A DNA stretch of 64,000 nucleotides from Tenebrio molitor (lineage: Eukaryota > Arthropoda > Insecta > Coleoptera > Tenebrionidae): NCBI RefSeq assembly GCF_963966145.1, contig NC_091046.1, positions 31,248,001 through 31,312,000 of the forward strand, given 5' to 3'. The notes under the pieces are model-generated. The model was not told the DNA's origin. It ran no database searches and was given only the letters and a program-made list of their open reading frames with translations. A program made the position numbers and the translations under genes. Below, piece after piece: positions 19,591 to 31,163 of this stretch. Each line of letters begins with the position of its first letter. Within the stretch, counting starts at the first letter, position 1.

Positions 19591-19707
19591 TGTGCACCTC
19601 TGGCAAAAAGTGCCTTTTGTCCTTGCCTGTTTTCAAACCTCAGCTGCGCCTCGATCAGAAAACTCGGACGTAAAAGATGGACTTTGTGGCCTTGATGCAC
19701 AAATAAC
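19591..19707. repeat. Hairpin, CpG-loop family (subfamily shared with 47383)
   Basis: GTGCACCTCTGGCAAAAAGT...GTTTTC and GAAAAC...TGTGGCCTTGATGCAC pair imperfectly around the loop CTCAGCTGCGCCTCGATC. It is followed by ACAAATAAC. Confidence 0.65.
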
Positions 19708-19818
19708 GCCATTTTTTCAATTCCTTAGTTTTTATTACAGTTTTAAAACGGTTTCGAGGGACTTTTGAAAATGGAAATAACAATGTCAATTTTTCATTTA
19801 GATTTGTGCCATTTAAAA

Positions 19819-20200
19819 CAGTTATTTTTATATTAAGTGCGCGAAGAGAGTGTTTTTTGTGCATGAAAAGGTCTTTTACGCCGAGACGAAGGTCGAGGCA
19901 GTATAAAGCCTTTGAATGCACAAAAACATCTTCACGCACGAAATATAAACAATATTTTTTCTATAATTGAAATTAAAAATTTTTGAAGGAACTCTGAAGT
20001 TTCAATGCAGTGACCATGTTGCTAGGTAACTAATAAAAAACAGTGCGTGAAATGAAAAACAGAAATAGTCGTATGCGTGAAATTGCATTTCACACACTGT
20101 TTTGTATGGTTTCTATGGTTTCGATCTTACAAACAATGCAAAAAAAAATACACGTCAGAAAATGACCCACTTCAGGCACAGATAACTATGCGTGAATTTC
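19819..20200. repeat. Dispersed repeat with hairpin, copy 2
   Basis: Matches 159-495. The hairpin is at 19837-19939. A second hairpin further on (CAGTGCGTGAAATG...GCATTTCACACACTG at 20041-20099) is absent from copy 1. Confidence 0.75.
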
Positions 20201-20589
20201 AATTTTTTGAATCAATTATATAAAAAAAATATTTATGTACCGGGTGTATTATGAAAAATCTTTGGTGTTGTAATTTCCTTATTTTTCATACAATTTTAAT
20301 AAATGATGTGTCAAACAAAATTGTTTTAAATGGACTACAATTTGAATTGATCCAATATTTGTTCTTGAGTTCTGTTTTTGACAAATGATAGTCAACTTTT
20401 TTTTTTCAAATGGCACTATTAACTTTTTTTGCTCTGTTTTATAGAGATTTTTATTTTGAATATGAAAATGTAAACAACCATGTTCATGCATAGAAACAAA
20501 AAGAAGAAATTAAAAAATAATGATTTTTTTTTTAATCAAGCTGTCACATTAAACAGTAATAAAAGTGCATTCTAATTTTCCAAAGAGCT

Positions 20590-20772
20590 ATGGACATTCA
20601 AGACAATGTCTATTTGACTCCGCCCGATAACAGAGATGATTTTGTAAGAAGAATCGTAGCAGTATGTGAACAAATTCCACCAGAATTTTTATTAAACGCC
20701 GCAATGGGCGTCAGTGGAAGGTGTTGAATGTGCCTTAGAGATAATGGAGGTAATTTCGAACATTTGCTATAG
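20590..20772 (+). pseudogene. Transposase C-terminal tail (mariner-like, GGNFEHLL end)
   Basis: Sixty-one codons read ...DDFVRRIVAVCEQIPPEFLL, NAAMGVSGRC, stop, MCLRDNGGNFEHLL, stop. The (I)R.RI..AC.QIP.E.L..V..G...R...C....G.HFEHLL ending is characteristic of a mariner-like transposase family common in insects. A C-to-stop change and the absence of the catalytic domain show it is a relic. Confidence 0.6.
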
Positions 20773-21065
20773 TAAAGTGATGGTTACTTGATTTCTGGAA
20801 ATTCAATTTTTTTATTAAAAACAAATTTTTGATTTTTTATTTTAATGTTTATGTATTCAGAAGATAAACATCGATCAGAAAGTACTATTCATGTTTAGAT
20901 TAATTAATCAGAGCTTCCAGAAGCGTCTTGTCCGGAATGGAATTAAGTTAAATTAGGTATATGTTTAACCATATTTTCGGTTTATTCGCTTATTGAAGAT
21001 ACTATAGTTTACATATTATGATCCAATTCAATTTCACTCTGTATAATATTTTTCAAATAGTGTAA

Positions 21066-21202
21066 AAATAGTATATTATACACCAAGGTGAAGAAGTCCA
21101 TGATTATAACCAGAGCGCCAAGATTAGAGAGCCCGAGGCGTGCCGAGGGTTCTAAGGCGCGAAGGCTATAAGGGACTTCTTCACCGTGGTTTATATACTA
21201 TT
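21066..21202. repeat. Hairpin, CpG-loop family
   Basis: AATAGTATATTATACACCAA, GGTGAAGAAGTCC and TTATA..C pair with GGCTATAAGGGACTTC and TTCACCGTGG...TATACTATT. The loop has GCCCGAGGCGTGCCGAGGG. Confidence 0.75.
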
Positions 21203-21499
21203 TTTTCCACTACTAGATACGTTAAAACCCTTTCGGATAATAACTATTAATAAAATGTATTTAATTTATTAATAAAATTTGTTCGATGCGACGATCCGAG
21301 TTCTCATTTTTCAACGGTTGCTATGAAAATCGTCTACGTTAACCAATGAAATAAACTAAAATCTTTCGTTGCTAGGTGACGGCTGTTCATTATTAACCTA
21401 GGTTAATAATGAAAATTATTATTAACCTTGGGAGAGAAATTCTACTTCTGGGGTCGGTTCGAGAGTCAATAATGAAGCTTTCTGAGACTAGTAGTGGAA

Positions 21500-21790
21500 A
21501 AAATGTTTTGTTCCTCACTGTCAGAATTTAAGAATTTTCTCCTGTGTGAACGGATTTTAATAAATGTCACAACTTGTCAAAACGCAACGTCAAGCTAATT
21601 TTAAAGATTTTAAGGAATGTGGAGCCTTTAAGGGGCTCATCGAACAAAAAAACGTTGTATTCAACTCGTTCGTGTTTAAATTGGCCTTTTTTTGGCACTT
21701 GTGGGCCCACTCATGTCAAAAAATAGCCCAATTTTTACACACGAACACGTTAATAAACCACTACATTGAGGCGGCGTGGCGTGAGCACTT
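21500..21790. repeat. Dispersed repeat ending in the ACTCGTTCGTGT hairpin, copy 1
   Basis: Shares CTGTCAGAATTTAAGAATTT, AACGTCAAGCTAATTTTAAA and GTTGTATTCAACTCGTTCGT with 36600-36775 (inverted) and 58630-58866. It ends in a hairpin with TTTTTGGCACTTGTGGGCCC and complementary GCCCAATTTTTACACACGAA. The open frame over this repeat is chance. Confidence 0.65.
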
Positions 21791-21812
21791 TTCGCTCTCA
21801 CGTGGCACTTTA

Positions 21813-22114
21813 TACAGGGTTATTATAAATGTTTGTAGTCGAAGCAAGCCATGCCCATGTTATGAGATTTTTGCCGCCTCACTGTGAACTGTTACTGTCA
21901 GTGTCATTTTTTAGGTGAAAAGTGCGGTGATGAGAATTCTATTTCTTTCTTTCTAAATTAACGATTGAATCTAAGAATATTGTGTTGTTTTGCACCCAAT
22001 TTAACTCCTGTGTGTATTCACTTATTCATCATTTTTTATAAGGAGGGGTCACCATAAATTTTACATTCAGTTTTTACGCTAACTTGGACTACAATCATTT
22101 ATAATGAACCTGTA
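21813..22114. mobile_element. MITE family TACAGGGTTATTCTAAATGA, copy 2
   Basis: Both ends are present: TACAGGGTTATTATAAATG on the left and CATTTATAATGAACCTGTA on the right. The internal blocks AAGCCATGCCCATGTTATGA and CCATAAATTTTACATTCAG match copies 1 and 3. Confidence 0.8.
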
Positions 22115-22506
22115 GCTTACGGCGCTGACCGACCGCTTGTGTTGCGAAAATTGCTCACGCTGCCTCACTAAAAAATTAATATCCCAAATCTAGGAACGTT
22201 TTTCAGTTGGTAACATACATTGCCGGCAGCAAATTTACTGTAGTATTCTCTGCTATTTGCCGTATTTCTGGATAATTCATCTTTAATTGCAATTTCACTT
22301 GCGAAAAATGACAATTAAGTTTAGTCTAGATTCAAATTTAAAATGTTACTTTAAATATCAACATTGAAATAAAAGTGTCACCAACTGTCACAGAATTCCT
22401 AAATTACCAAAATCGATTTTATTTGTAAAAAACATATATTTAATATGCAAATTAGAAAAAAATAGCATAAAAAGCACGTTTTATAAAACTTAAGAGCACT
22501 CGTATT

Positions 22507-22685
22507 TCTTTTTAGAAAATTCTTCACTGCCAATTGGAAACAAAAAATGTTCATTCCCATTATCTTAAAGTTTAAATCCGATACTCATTAGAAAACCACT
22601 TTTCATAATGCATCATTTAAAGTTTAAATTTACAGGCTTTTTTACAGTTTTTACACAGTATGCGCTAATTTTGCGGACCAGTGTA
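22507..22685 (-). mobile_element. MITE family TACACTGCGCCGCAAAATTA, inverted partial copy
   Basis: Matches the reverse complement of 36980-37197 (for example ACACAGTATGCGCTAATTTT and TTTTCATAATGCATCATTTA) but lacks about 30 bp at its left end. Confidence 0.75.
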
Positions 22686-23175
22686 TTAAGTTTTATAAAA
22701 CTCATGTTTTAATACATATACTATTCTAACATCCTGGGTGGCTGTGAGCTTTAATTAGGTGCGCCGCCACGCAAACTAGATGTTAGAAATATTTATAATA
22801 ACCTGTATTATCGGATATTGAAAAAGAAAAACCCAAAAATTTCAAACTGTTCTTTTACAAACAGTCTTTTTGAGTTAGTTTAGTTCAGAGCGACATATTT
22901 TGCTACCTCTCTACAACATAGGTATGTAAAATTCAAGAAAAATCATGACTATTATCTAAAGATTCTGCACTTATATGCGAAATGACCGATAATAGTTATT
23001 TATTTTTCACTTTAGCATAATTGCATTATAACTCCTAGGATACGAAATACGTAAACATGTCCATAACAACCGGGGAATAAAACAGGGCGTAATAAGAATA
23101 AGCGGGGGTAATGAATTCATAACGCCCTCATCAATTCATAATTGCAAAGATGCCATTTTTTTTTAAAGAACACGT

Positions 23176-23304
23176 ATAGCTATTATTATACAAGCGGGCT
23201 AAATGAATGTTTAACGAGGGATGCATTTAACAGCGCGAGCGGCGAAGCCGCAAGCGCGTTAACATCGCAAGTTAAACATTCATTTAGCCCGCGAGTATAA
23301 TACA
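23176..23304. repeat. Hairpin, CpG-loop family
   Basis: GCGGGCTAAATGAATGTTTA pairs with TAAACATTCATTTAGCCCGC. An inner stem (GCGCGAGCGGC / GCCGCAAGCGCG) closes a GAA loop. It is flanked by TATAGCTATTATTATAC and GTATAATAC. Confidence 0.85.
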
Positions 23305-23905
23305 ACTGTTTATCCAATTTTACACTAATAAACCTCTCCAATTTGAGTGTATTTTTTTTTAAATCAAGTCCGAAGCTTGTGTCACTAATCAGTAATCAGT
23401 AATCACAAATGATTGTCGAGTCGTTGAGTGTGATTTTTTGTTGTCTTGGTTTTATTGACACGAGAAAAAAAATCGGTGTGACAGTGAATTATTTTATCCA
23501 ATATTACTCCTAATAAAATTAGGTCTTTACGGCGTTATACACGTGTAGAAGGTGAAAATCTAGAAAATGGATGATACAATTATGAACAATTGCTTCCCAA
23601 TACCTGTAATGTATGTAATTATTGTTTAATAAATTTTTATTTATTTTCTTTGACATTTACTTGACATTTTTAAACCGCTAGCGAAATAAAAATTTTAAAC
23701 CGCTAAGGAATAAAAATTGTATTCGATTATTCATTAAACAAGTGCTTTTATCCCCTGTATCTAAGTATTTAAATATGACTTTATAAGGCAAAATTGGATA
23801 AATGAAATAATTATCATATCATCACCATCAGCAACTATCATATGATGTCATATCATAACAAAGTATGAGAAAGTTAAAACGCTTTTTTCAGAAACAATTT
23901 CACAA

Positions 23906-24147
23906 GACTTCCCATTTTTTCGGAAAATTTTGATTTTATGACCAAAAGTTTGTTGCTTGGCAACAAACTTTGAGTCTAAAGTCGGCCTTACACCAAGGCA
24001 ACAATTGGCAACATGTTGCTTGCAACATTTTTTAGTAATGTTGCCGGTCATTACTAAAAAATGTTGGCGGCAACATGTTGCCAATTGTTGCCTTGGTGTA
24101 AGGCTGCCTTAATAAAATCAAAATTTTCCGAAAAAAAATGGGAAGTC
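23906..24147. repeat. Long palindrome of about 240 bp
   Basis: The left arm has GACTTCCCATTTTTTCGGAA, GGCCTTACACCAAGGCAACA and ATTGGCAACATGTTGC. The right arm has the complement, including TTGCCTTGGTGTAAGGC and TTCCG...GGGAAGTC. The centre is CATTACTAAAAAATGTTG / its complement around TTGCCGGT. Only the left arm has an extra block (about 23940-23985) that is itself a small hairpin (AAAGTTTGTTGC / GCAACAAACTTT). Confidence 0.85.
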
Positions 24148-24552
24148 GAGTTATATTTGGCTAGACAAATTCCCGAATGAACAATTCAAACAAACATTCG
24201 GAGCAACATCACAAAACGGATTAAAGGTTAGTTTATATTTATCGTGGCACTTTTCCTGCAACAATTTAGCTGTTGTATGCTAAATTGTTTTCACACTGTA
24301 GTCAATATCACTGCTGGAGTCGTTTCTAAAACGATTTTTTAAATCCATTTCGGAAAACGTCAAAATAATTTTCTGATATTTTGTTCATTAATTTGTGTTA
24401 CCAACAAAAACAAAAGCCTTGTCAACGTTGTTTTTCACCGGAAGGGAGATTTTTGTCGGCGGAAGACGCATTTTCTGACCATGACTAGATTTTTTTCGCG
24501 ATATTCGGTACACTATTGGTCAATATCAACTGTTTTCATAATATGAGTTTTA

Positions 24553-24612
24553 AAATGGCCCACTCGTGCCAAAAAAAACCAAATTTACACACGAACTCGT
24601 TAAATAAATAAC
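24553..24612. repeat. Half of the ACTCGTTCGTGT hairpin
   Basis: TGGCCCACTCGTGCCAAAAA and TACACACGAACTCGTTAAAT are followed by AAATAACTATTT. This is the right arm only, so the other arm has been lost. Confidence 0.6.
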
Positions 24613-25241
24613 TATTTCTGGGCGAAAACTAATCGGTTGTTTGCGAAAGTCACCAGTATTAAAATAATCTCGCCAAGCAAAGGTTCCTTATGTTCGATTT
24701 GTGAGTGAAAATAATTGCTTATTTTGATTTTTATTAAAATGGTGAACTTCACTGATGCCGAGTTTACCGATATGGTTTTATTGTATGGGAAAGTTTTGAA
24801 CATTTTGTGCATGGAACGATTTCCACACCATGAAATTCTCGATCCCATACATACGAGTAGGTATAGGGCATTCATTTTAAACGTTGGGTAAAGTTGTAAA
24901 CTCAAAACACCATAAATTACGAAAGCGGCAAATTTTCATTGTATCGGTACCGTAAAGTAGGAATCCCTCTGTTCATATAAAACTGGTACCACGTCGTACT
25001 TTCACCATCTTATCGACGAGCAAAAGAAAGAGACGTTAAGATATCCACAAGTAAAAAAAAATTAAAACACATTTTGTGATCAGTGACCAAAAAAATGTAA
25101 AGAGATTGTTAATTTTAAATAATGCATTTGACAAATAAGATTACTTAATAAAGAAATAAGAGTAATTAGTAAAGTATCCATTACATGTATCTTTTAAAGT
25201 AAGTAAAAAATAAATAATAAAATACGTAAACAAATAAAAAA

Positions 25242-25442
25242 TTAATCGTCATCTGAATCAAATTCACTAGATGATTCACCACTATTGGCAGCAAATGTTA
25301 ATGGTTTCACTTGGTCTTCTAAAAGTTGATCTCGATCCCACCATTCTTTAATTTTGGACCCGAATATATTGAACACAGTTTTAGATTCACTGAGTTTTGG
25401 ACAAGTGTCAAAGCAGGCAAGTTTTACTACAAAACCCAACAT
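25242..25442 (-). other. Short open frame with acidic C-terminus, unrecognised
   Basis: A 66-codon minus-strand frame ends KEWWDRDQLLEDQVKPLTF...SGESSSEFDSDDD then stop. The acidic serine tail looks like a real protein end rather than chance. It may be the last part of a transposase or a host-gene fragment. I cannot name the family and there is no upstream exon I can join. Confidence 0.3.
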
Positions 25443-25677
25443 TTAAAATGAATGCACTATACCTACGTTTACGGTGACGAACTCCAACTCCAACTTTCCC
25501 GGATTTATTACCACATGAGTGGGGTTTTCAAGAATAATTTTCAATTAATGTATAGTTAATATTTCGTCAAAACCCTTGTGGAGCAGCATTTTTAGGTTTT
25601 CTTTTTTCTTTTTGGAAAAACTTTTTGTTTTTGGCTACACGACGTGATACATAATATGTATGATATCTATTTATGTA

Positions 25678-25911
25678 GACGACGGAGCTCCCTACAGTGT
25701 GCAAGAGACGTCACAAATTAGTTTAACAATTTTTAAGAAAAATGGATCGGTGGGGACCATTTTGTGGCCAGCTTGGTCGCCGGATTTAAATCCGTGTATT
25801 TTTTTTATTGTTGGAACATATTAAGCAGTGTACATCTCCGGTTGACACTGGCGAAGAACTAACCTGTTGTGTGACACAATTGGCCGAAACTATTCGTGAC
25901 ATTCAACTATA
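25678..25911 (+). pseudogene. Mariner-like transposase relic (second catalytic region)
   Basis: In frame from 25678 it reads DDGAPYSVQETSQISLTIFK, then WPAWSPDLNPCIFF. After a frameshift comes LLEHIKQCTSPVDTGEELTC and TQLAETIRDIQL. These match the HDGAP, WPARSPDLxPxDFFLWGxLK and PVDTxEEL blocks of the transposase at 39916-40958. The aspartate of PxD is replaced by PC, and the frame is broken. Confidence 0.65.
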
Positions 25912-26111
25912 AGAGTGCGAGGGTATACTTCGTCCAGCGAAAGACTGGGAGATTTTAAATTGTAGGTTTGTAACACACAAAATGCACTAGAATACATTAA
26001 TTAGAGCATAATTTCAAGGCAAGAATGTTACTGCTTGAAAGAGATATTTCAAATTTTACGTGCGCGAGGTACTATTTTCTCTACGTAGAATTTAGTGATT
26101 TTTATGTCAAC

Positions 26112-26183
26112 CAACCTCTCACTGGACAAACTATACAAGCCTGCATCGATAATGAAGGAAAACATTTTGAGCATTTATTATAG
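26112..26183 (+). pseudogene. Transposase C-terminal tail (CIDNEGKHFEHLL end)
   Basis: Twenty-four codons read QPLTGQTIQACIDNEGKHFE, then HLL and a stop. It has the same ending as the tails at 20590, 39916 and 60921. It may belong to the relic at 25678-25911, 200 bp upstream on the same strand. Confidence 0.5.
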
Positions 26184-26727
26184 CTATTTTATCACATCAG
26201 GGTCAGTGAACTTAATGCAAACAGTGTTGATAATACGTAACGTTTTTAATTCGAGTATTGGAGTGAGTAGGTATTTATTCTGGTATTTACTCGAATAACT
26301 TTTTCAGGATTCATTATGAATGAATGTGTAAAGAAAAACATAGGCGTGCATAAATTTTAGGATTCAAACTTATATTAATTTTAACTTTGCAACTCAGACT
26401 TTTCGGAGGAAATATACCTATATGTATATATGTATTCGTATGAAGAAAAATACAATTAAAACTCGAAATTCACAAAATAATAATAGTAAATTATGTCCGC
26501 TAAGACCTGTAGCCATGATGTTGGAGTAGATTTTAAAGTACCCGTTATTATTCGAAGTGTGATATTCAATTGAGCATCTATTTTGTTTACATGTGTACTG
26601 TACTGTTCTTCCAGACAAGGCAACAACATTCTGCCGTTGAATACACTAGAGCTAGTCCTGCCACACGTAGAGTGTGTGCACACGCATTCGCTTGCCAACT
26701 TGTGCCTGCGAGTTTATGTATAATGTT

Positions 26728-27080
26728 GTTTTTCTACTTCGGTGTCACAATGAGCATTTTGTGACACCGAAAACAGTTTCACAAAGATCAATTTTATACC
26801 ATCGTTTCTAGTGATTATTGAATTTGGGGTTGGTATTGAAAGTAAATTTCAGTGTTAAATGTGATGTCATTTGAAGCTGAATCCATGTTTTGGATCAAAA
26901 TGAACTATTAAGGGGGTAGATTATTATTGTAACAAGATCTGGGAGACCATTTAAATTTTAATTTTCAATGAAATGACATTGCTTCGTCAATACCAACCCA
27001 ATTCCATTAAAATAAAAGGCACTAGATAATAATTTTATATTTAAAAAAATTAAATTAATGAAGCCGAAGTAGAAAAAATA
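26728..27080 (+). mobile_element. TTTTTCTACTTCGG element, copy 1
   Basis: The ends TTTTTCTACTTCGG and CCGAAGTAGAAAAA are inverted repeats. At the left end CGGTGTCACAATGAG / TTTTGTGACACCG forms a hairpin. The same element lies inverted at 32849-33458, on the other side of the cuticle gene. No coding region. Confidence 0.75.
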
Positions 27081-27172
27081 GCATGTTACACTCATTGCAC
27101 AAGACATGTTGTCGAACTCGTTCCTTTAGAACACTCCTCACTGCGTTCGTCATGTTCTAAGATAATGTTGAA
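27079..27172. repeat. Hairpin, CpG-loop family (decayed)
   Basis: ATGTTACACTCATTGCACAA and GACATGTTGTCGAACTCG match the complement of 32777-32848. A small stem TTAGAACA / TGTTCTAA encloses TCCTCACTGCGTTCGTC. Confidence 0.55.
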
Positions 27173-27645
27173 GATAAACAAATTTAATTTTTTTGCTCAT
27201 TGTTAATAAACGTGGCCTCTTGTCTTGTTGAGTTGGTTGTAAAAGATGTTTCATCTATTTGACGCACTTTGAACCTTCGAACTTTTACCTGCATATTGTG
27301 GTGACAAATTTTTAATGGTTTCTCACGATCGGTTTAGAATGGAACTGTCTGTTAAATTTGATCATAGTAGTCATCATAGGGTGAAATAATTAAAATTTTA
27401 TTCAATAGACAATATTTATTTACAAACACATCTGCTTCCGTCGAGAGCTAAAATTTGGCTACCGTACTTCAAAGACTAAAATTTGTGAGGTGACTGTTCG
27501 CTGTTATTAGTTGAGCAGGGAAAGGGGCCTCTGGTTGGTTCTTAACGCTTAATATGAAAGAACATACTTACACATTGATGAACACTGTAGAATCCATTAT
27601 CTTAGGAATAATAAATCATAAACATTTGTTCTATCAAAATAATAA

Positions 27646-27651
27646 TTTATT
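27646..27651 (-). terminator. Poly(A) signal of the cuticular protein gene
   Basis: AATAAA on the minus strand, about 95 bases after the stop codon at 27746. Confidence 0.7.
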
Positions 27652-27745
27652 GTTTTTAAGTTAACAATATTTACAATACAATAAGGTACATAAGATATTA
27701 CACATATTGGCATCTTGGCATTCGTAATCGCAGGTCAGTATCGGA

Positions 27746-28744
27746 CTAGTATCTGTAACCACCGTTACCGGTTTGTTGTTGAGATCCACCAGGTCCACGA
27801 TATTGTTGTTGGGGGGCAGCGGCATTACCACCAAATTGTTGTTGAGAACCTGAAGTGCGACCTCCAAACTGATTTTGAGGTGCTGCAGGACGGCCTCCGA
27901 ACTGAGTCTGAGGAGCAGCAGCATGGCCTCCAAACTGCTGTTGTGGACCAGCATTAGGAGCTCCATATTGCTGTTGAGGCTGTTGAGATTGACCGCGATA
28001 TTGTCCCTCATCTCCTTGATATCCACCTCGAGCTTCTTCGGCTTGGTTGAATTCCAGAGATCTTAAGATAGCTTCAGGAATTGGAGGAGGAGTTGGTAAG
28101 TGATCACCTTGAGGTTGGAAACCATTTTCGTCGGCGGTGTAGGAAACAGAGATTTGTTGACCATCGGGTGATGTATAAGAGAAAGAACCTTGGGCGGCTT
28201 GGGCTTCATCTTGAGATCCAGCGTTTTTCAAATATCCTTCTTCTTGAGCTTGAATTCCGTCACCTGTTTCGTAGGCAAAGTTATAACTGCCATCGCCATT
28301 GTTGTTGTTGTCGAAACGAAGGATTGGCACTTGGGCTTGAGCGGAAGCGCCACCAGAAGATCCGCCGGAGTATTGACCAGACGATCCACCAGAATATCGT
28401 CCAGATGCTCCGTCAGAATATTGACCCGACGATCCTCCGGAGTACTGACCAGACGATCCACCAGAGTATCGACCAGATGCTCCACCAGAATGTTGACCCG
28501 ATGATCCACCGGAGTACTGACCGGAAGCGCCACTGGAATATTGGCCGGGGGCACTGGACGTTCCGGATCCTCTAAACTGCCCGGAGCTCGAAGAGCCACC
28601 TTGATGAGGAGGAAGGTACTTACTGTCAAGGCGAGCACAGGCGGCAATGCCGAAAAGAGCCAAAGCTAAAACTACCTGTAATTATTATTTGTTACATTAC
28701 TAAACCGACTAATATGACGTATGTGTGTCTCTCACTTGTTTCAT
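27746..28744 (-). CDS. RR-1 cuticular protein (two exons)
   Basis: This is a structural protein of the chitin exoskeleton. Exon 1 is 28744-28736 (ATG AAA CAA), a 60-nt GT..AG intron follows (28735-28676), and exon 2 is 28675-27746, giving 312 residues. Residues 1-17 (MKQVVLALALFGIAACA) are a secretion signal. Residues about 46-111 are GQYSGGSS-type repeats rich in Gly, Ser and Tyr. Residues about 131-200 are the Rebers-Riddiford chitin-binding domain: DGSYNFAYETGDGI...EEGYLKN, GSFSYTSPDGQ, VSYTADENGF and HLPTPPPIPEAI, which is the RR-1 form usual for softer cuticle. Residues about 238-295 are QQQFGG-type repeats, and the end is GGYRY. A signal peptide in a tiny first exon is typical of insect CPR genes. 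The start is chosen because splicing restores a full signal peptide. The antisense open frames here are shadows of the repeats. The exact orthologue is not determined. Confidence 0.93.
28345..28550 (-). repeat. In-gene 24-bp coding repeats
   Basis: Roughly eight units of GGxSGQYSG or GGASGRYSG codons. Copies differ by alternation of Gln-Tyr and Arg-Tyr. Such tracts are prone to slippage and length variation between alleles. Confidence 0.8.
28676..28735 (-). other. Intron 1 of the cuticular protein gene (60 nt)
   Basis: The donor is CAA|GTGAGAGAC and the acceptor is TTACAG|GTAGTT, read on the minus strand. It is a phase 0 intron. Confidence 0.85.
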
Positions 28745-28805
28745 GTTGAAAGTAAAGATTGGAGAATTGATCAGTAAAATGATGATGGTGAGATTCGGTA
28801 CTTTG

Positions 28806-28813
28806 CTTTTATA
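28806..28813 (-). promoter_or_regulatory. TATA box of the cuticular protein gene
   Basis: TATAAAAG on the minus strand, about 62-69 bases before the ATG. A CATCATC stretch near 28783 lies at the right distance to be the initiator, giving a 5' UTR of about 40 nt. Confidence 0.7.
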
Positions 28814-28814
28814 G

Positions 28815-30933
28815 AAAACGGTGGCTCCCTACTAACAAGAGGATGAGCCGCATGTGTTACAGAATAAGATTAGCTGCAGGGCAAGGTCGCAGCGAAAAAT
28901 TGGTTACTTAAGTATTGTCTCATGTGATTCATAAAATTTAATAAAGTGACAGGCATGTAATTTACAATAATTGATTGGTACCGTACAGTTGCTTAGTACT
29001 CGCAATTACCTAATCGTCGAGTCCGATTTTGAAGTGCCTCTCAAATACTATTCAATCAAAGTGCATTTTTACAAGGCATGAATATTATTATTTATCATAC
29101 TAATTAGAACATTTTATTTTTAGTTTCAGATTTATTTTCTAAATTAGTGTACGATAATTTATATTAGAATCTAATAACAATTTAAAACAAGTTCCGGGTA
29201 TTGTTCTTTTCATGAGGTGTAAAGTAGGTAACAATAATTAAAATTCCATACAATTGCTAAAATGTAAGAACATAAAAAAATCCATTATTATTAGAAATGG
29301 AATGAAGAAGTATTAATATGTTTGTGTACGTATCAAACTATAAAATATACAATTAAAAATAAAAATAAATTCTGTGATAGTATATTGTAGTTGTTAAAAT
29401 ATGTCATTTATTTTATTAGTAAATTTTATTTTGCAAGAAAATAATTTTTTGTCTTCTCTGCTTTAAAATTGCATAAATATGGAACGTATTGTATCAAGCG
29501 TGTGAAATTATTTCAAAAAATTGGTCACACCTGTCTATTTCCTTCTTTAAACTGGCATATTAACAACATTAACATCTTCATTTTTAAGTAAACAGTCATT
29601 TAACTTGCCCTTTTAAAACCATAAGTAATTAGGTTTAATTTATTTAAGAATAATTTACACACAGATGTCTAGAAAGTATTTGTTTAGCAAATAAATATGT
29701 AGGTAAATAAATTAATAAACAAAATGTTAAAATTATCCTTCTTGACACCTTTCTCGCCGTCACATAATAATATTGCTACACATCATTTGTACTTCCTGTT
29801 ATTTTCTTTTTTGCTGTTCGTTATAAAGTATGATTCCAATATGTATGTATATGTATTTCACCGAGTCAATTGAGAGATTATTTAAAATAAAAAATATTGG
29901 ATTACTTAACAATATAGAGTTGATTAAGCAAAACGAAATACTTATTTATTTTCCGTGGATGCTTGCAGAATAAATTACGATATGCCATGCTCTCATACCT
30001 TCGCTCCTCTGTTCGACTAATACTGTCCATCATCAACAACGTGTTTAATAATTATTATGCTTTTAGATTATTACAAATCACTCGTAACGTACCAACTTAT
30101 CTTTCATTTGCAATTACTTAATTGGCGCAATATCTGCAAATGCGAATTCATCATGTATTACATACTGACACACGATAAGTTCATCAACAATTCATTTTTT
30201 TATATTCACGCATCATTATTTTGGTATTCAGAAAAATTTTAATTACGACACTTGTCATAATGACTCTTATGATTGCGATTAGTTTTTACCTGAAATAGAT
30301 GTCTGGATTTCCACACAGTCTTAATATAATTGGACTAGTAGACACCGTTATTTGAATCCTACCTATATATTACGCCATCGCTAAGATCAACTAAGATTAG
30401 TTGTATAATTTTAATTATCTTTGGTAACATAATGCTTTAACAAATATATCTAGTTTATCAATCTATGTTAAAAATCTAAAAAATATAACAATGAAGGTAA
30501 ACATTGATAATACAATAAATTCCTGTAAATTAAAAAAAAAAGAGTTTTTAAAAATAAAGGTTTAATCTAACCAAAATAATCTGGTAATTTAATCAGATAA
30601 TTTTACGAAAACGATGGAAGCTAAAAAATCTTTCAATTGCAATTACAACTTTATTTATTTTGGTTGTTTTTTTATCAAATTACAAATATGTAGTACCTTT
30701 AATAGGAATTAAACACCATCAATATTTTATTTAGTCATTGTTAAAGTAAATCAATTTATGTTATAACATTATCAAGTGCAGTAACTTTACAATGGTTAAT
30801 CTTGGCATATTTAACGTTTTGTTCCGCAAACACTGACTTATTTATTTACTAATAAAATGATAATTTACAGTAATATTAATTAATTGTAGTATAGAATTAG
30901 ATTAATTAAAAAATAATTTTATCTAATCCCGTG
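28815..30933. other. AT-rich upstream region of the cuticle gene
   Basis: No repeat, gene or hairpin recognised in about 2 kb. It may hold the cuticle gene's enhancers, but no specific site could be supported. Confidence 0.4.
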
Positions 30934-31017
30934 GGATAAATGAATTTCATTACCTCACTCAGTGGGATAAGTAAATTCTTATCCCACTGAGTGCGGTAAT
31001 GAAGCTCATTTATTTCA
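30934..31017. repeat. Hairpin with 36-bp arms
   Basis: GATAAATGAATTTCATTACC and TCACTCAGTGGGATAAG pair with CTTATCCCACTGAGTG, CGGTAATGAAGCTC and ATTTATTTC around TAAATT. Confidence 0.85.
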
Positions 31018-31089
31018 CTGGCGAAAATCAATAGATAAGATTTATTTTTTTAATTTGGGGCGGTCTTGGATAAAATTTTGTACATAACA

Positions 31090-31163
31090 CGTGGGCTAAA
31101 GCATATTACAGTACTCGAGTCCTGTAATATTGCTTTTATCCCACTAATTATGTAAATAACTAT
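31090..31163. repeat. Hairpin followed by the terminal motif
   Basis: GTGGGCTAAAGCATATTACAG pairs with CTGTAATATTGC and TTTTATCCCAC around TACTCGAGTC. It is followed by ATGTAAATAACTATT. Confidence 0.75.

Noticed and set aside
21564..21887. 107-codon plus-strand frame
   Set aside because: It runs across the junction of a dispersed repeat, a hairpin and a MITE.
28081..28575. Plus-strand open frames of 164 and 104 codons
   Set aside because: They are antisense to the repetitive cuticle protein exon, with biased Arg/Ser composition caused by the repeats.
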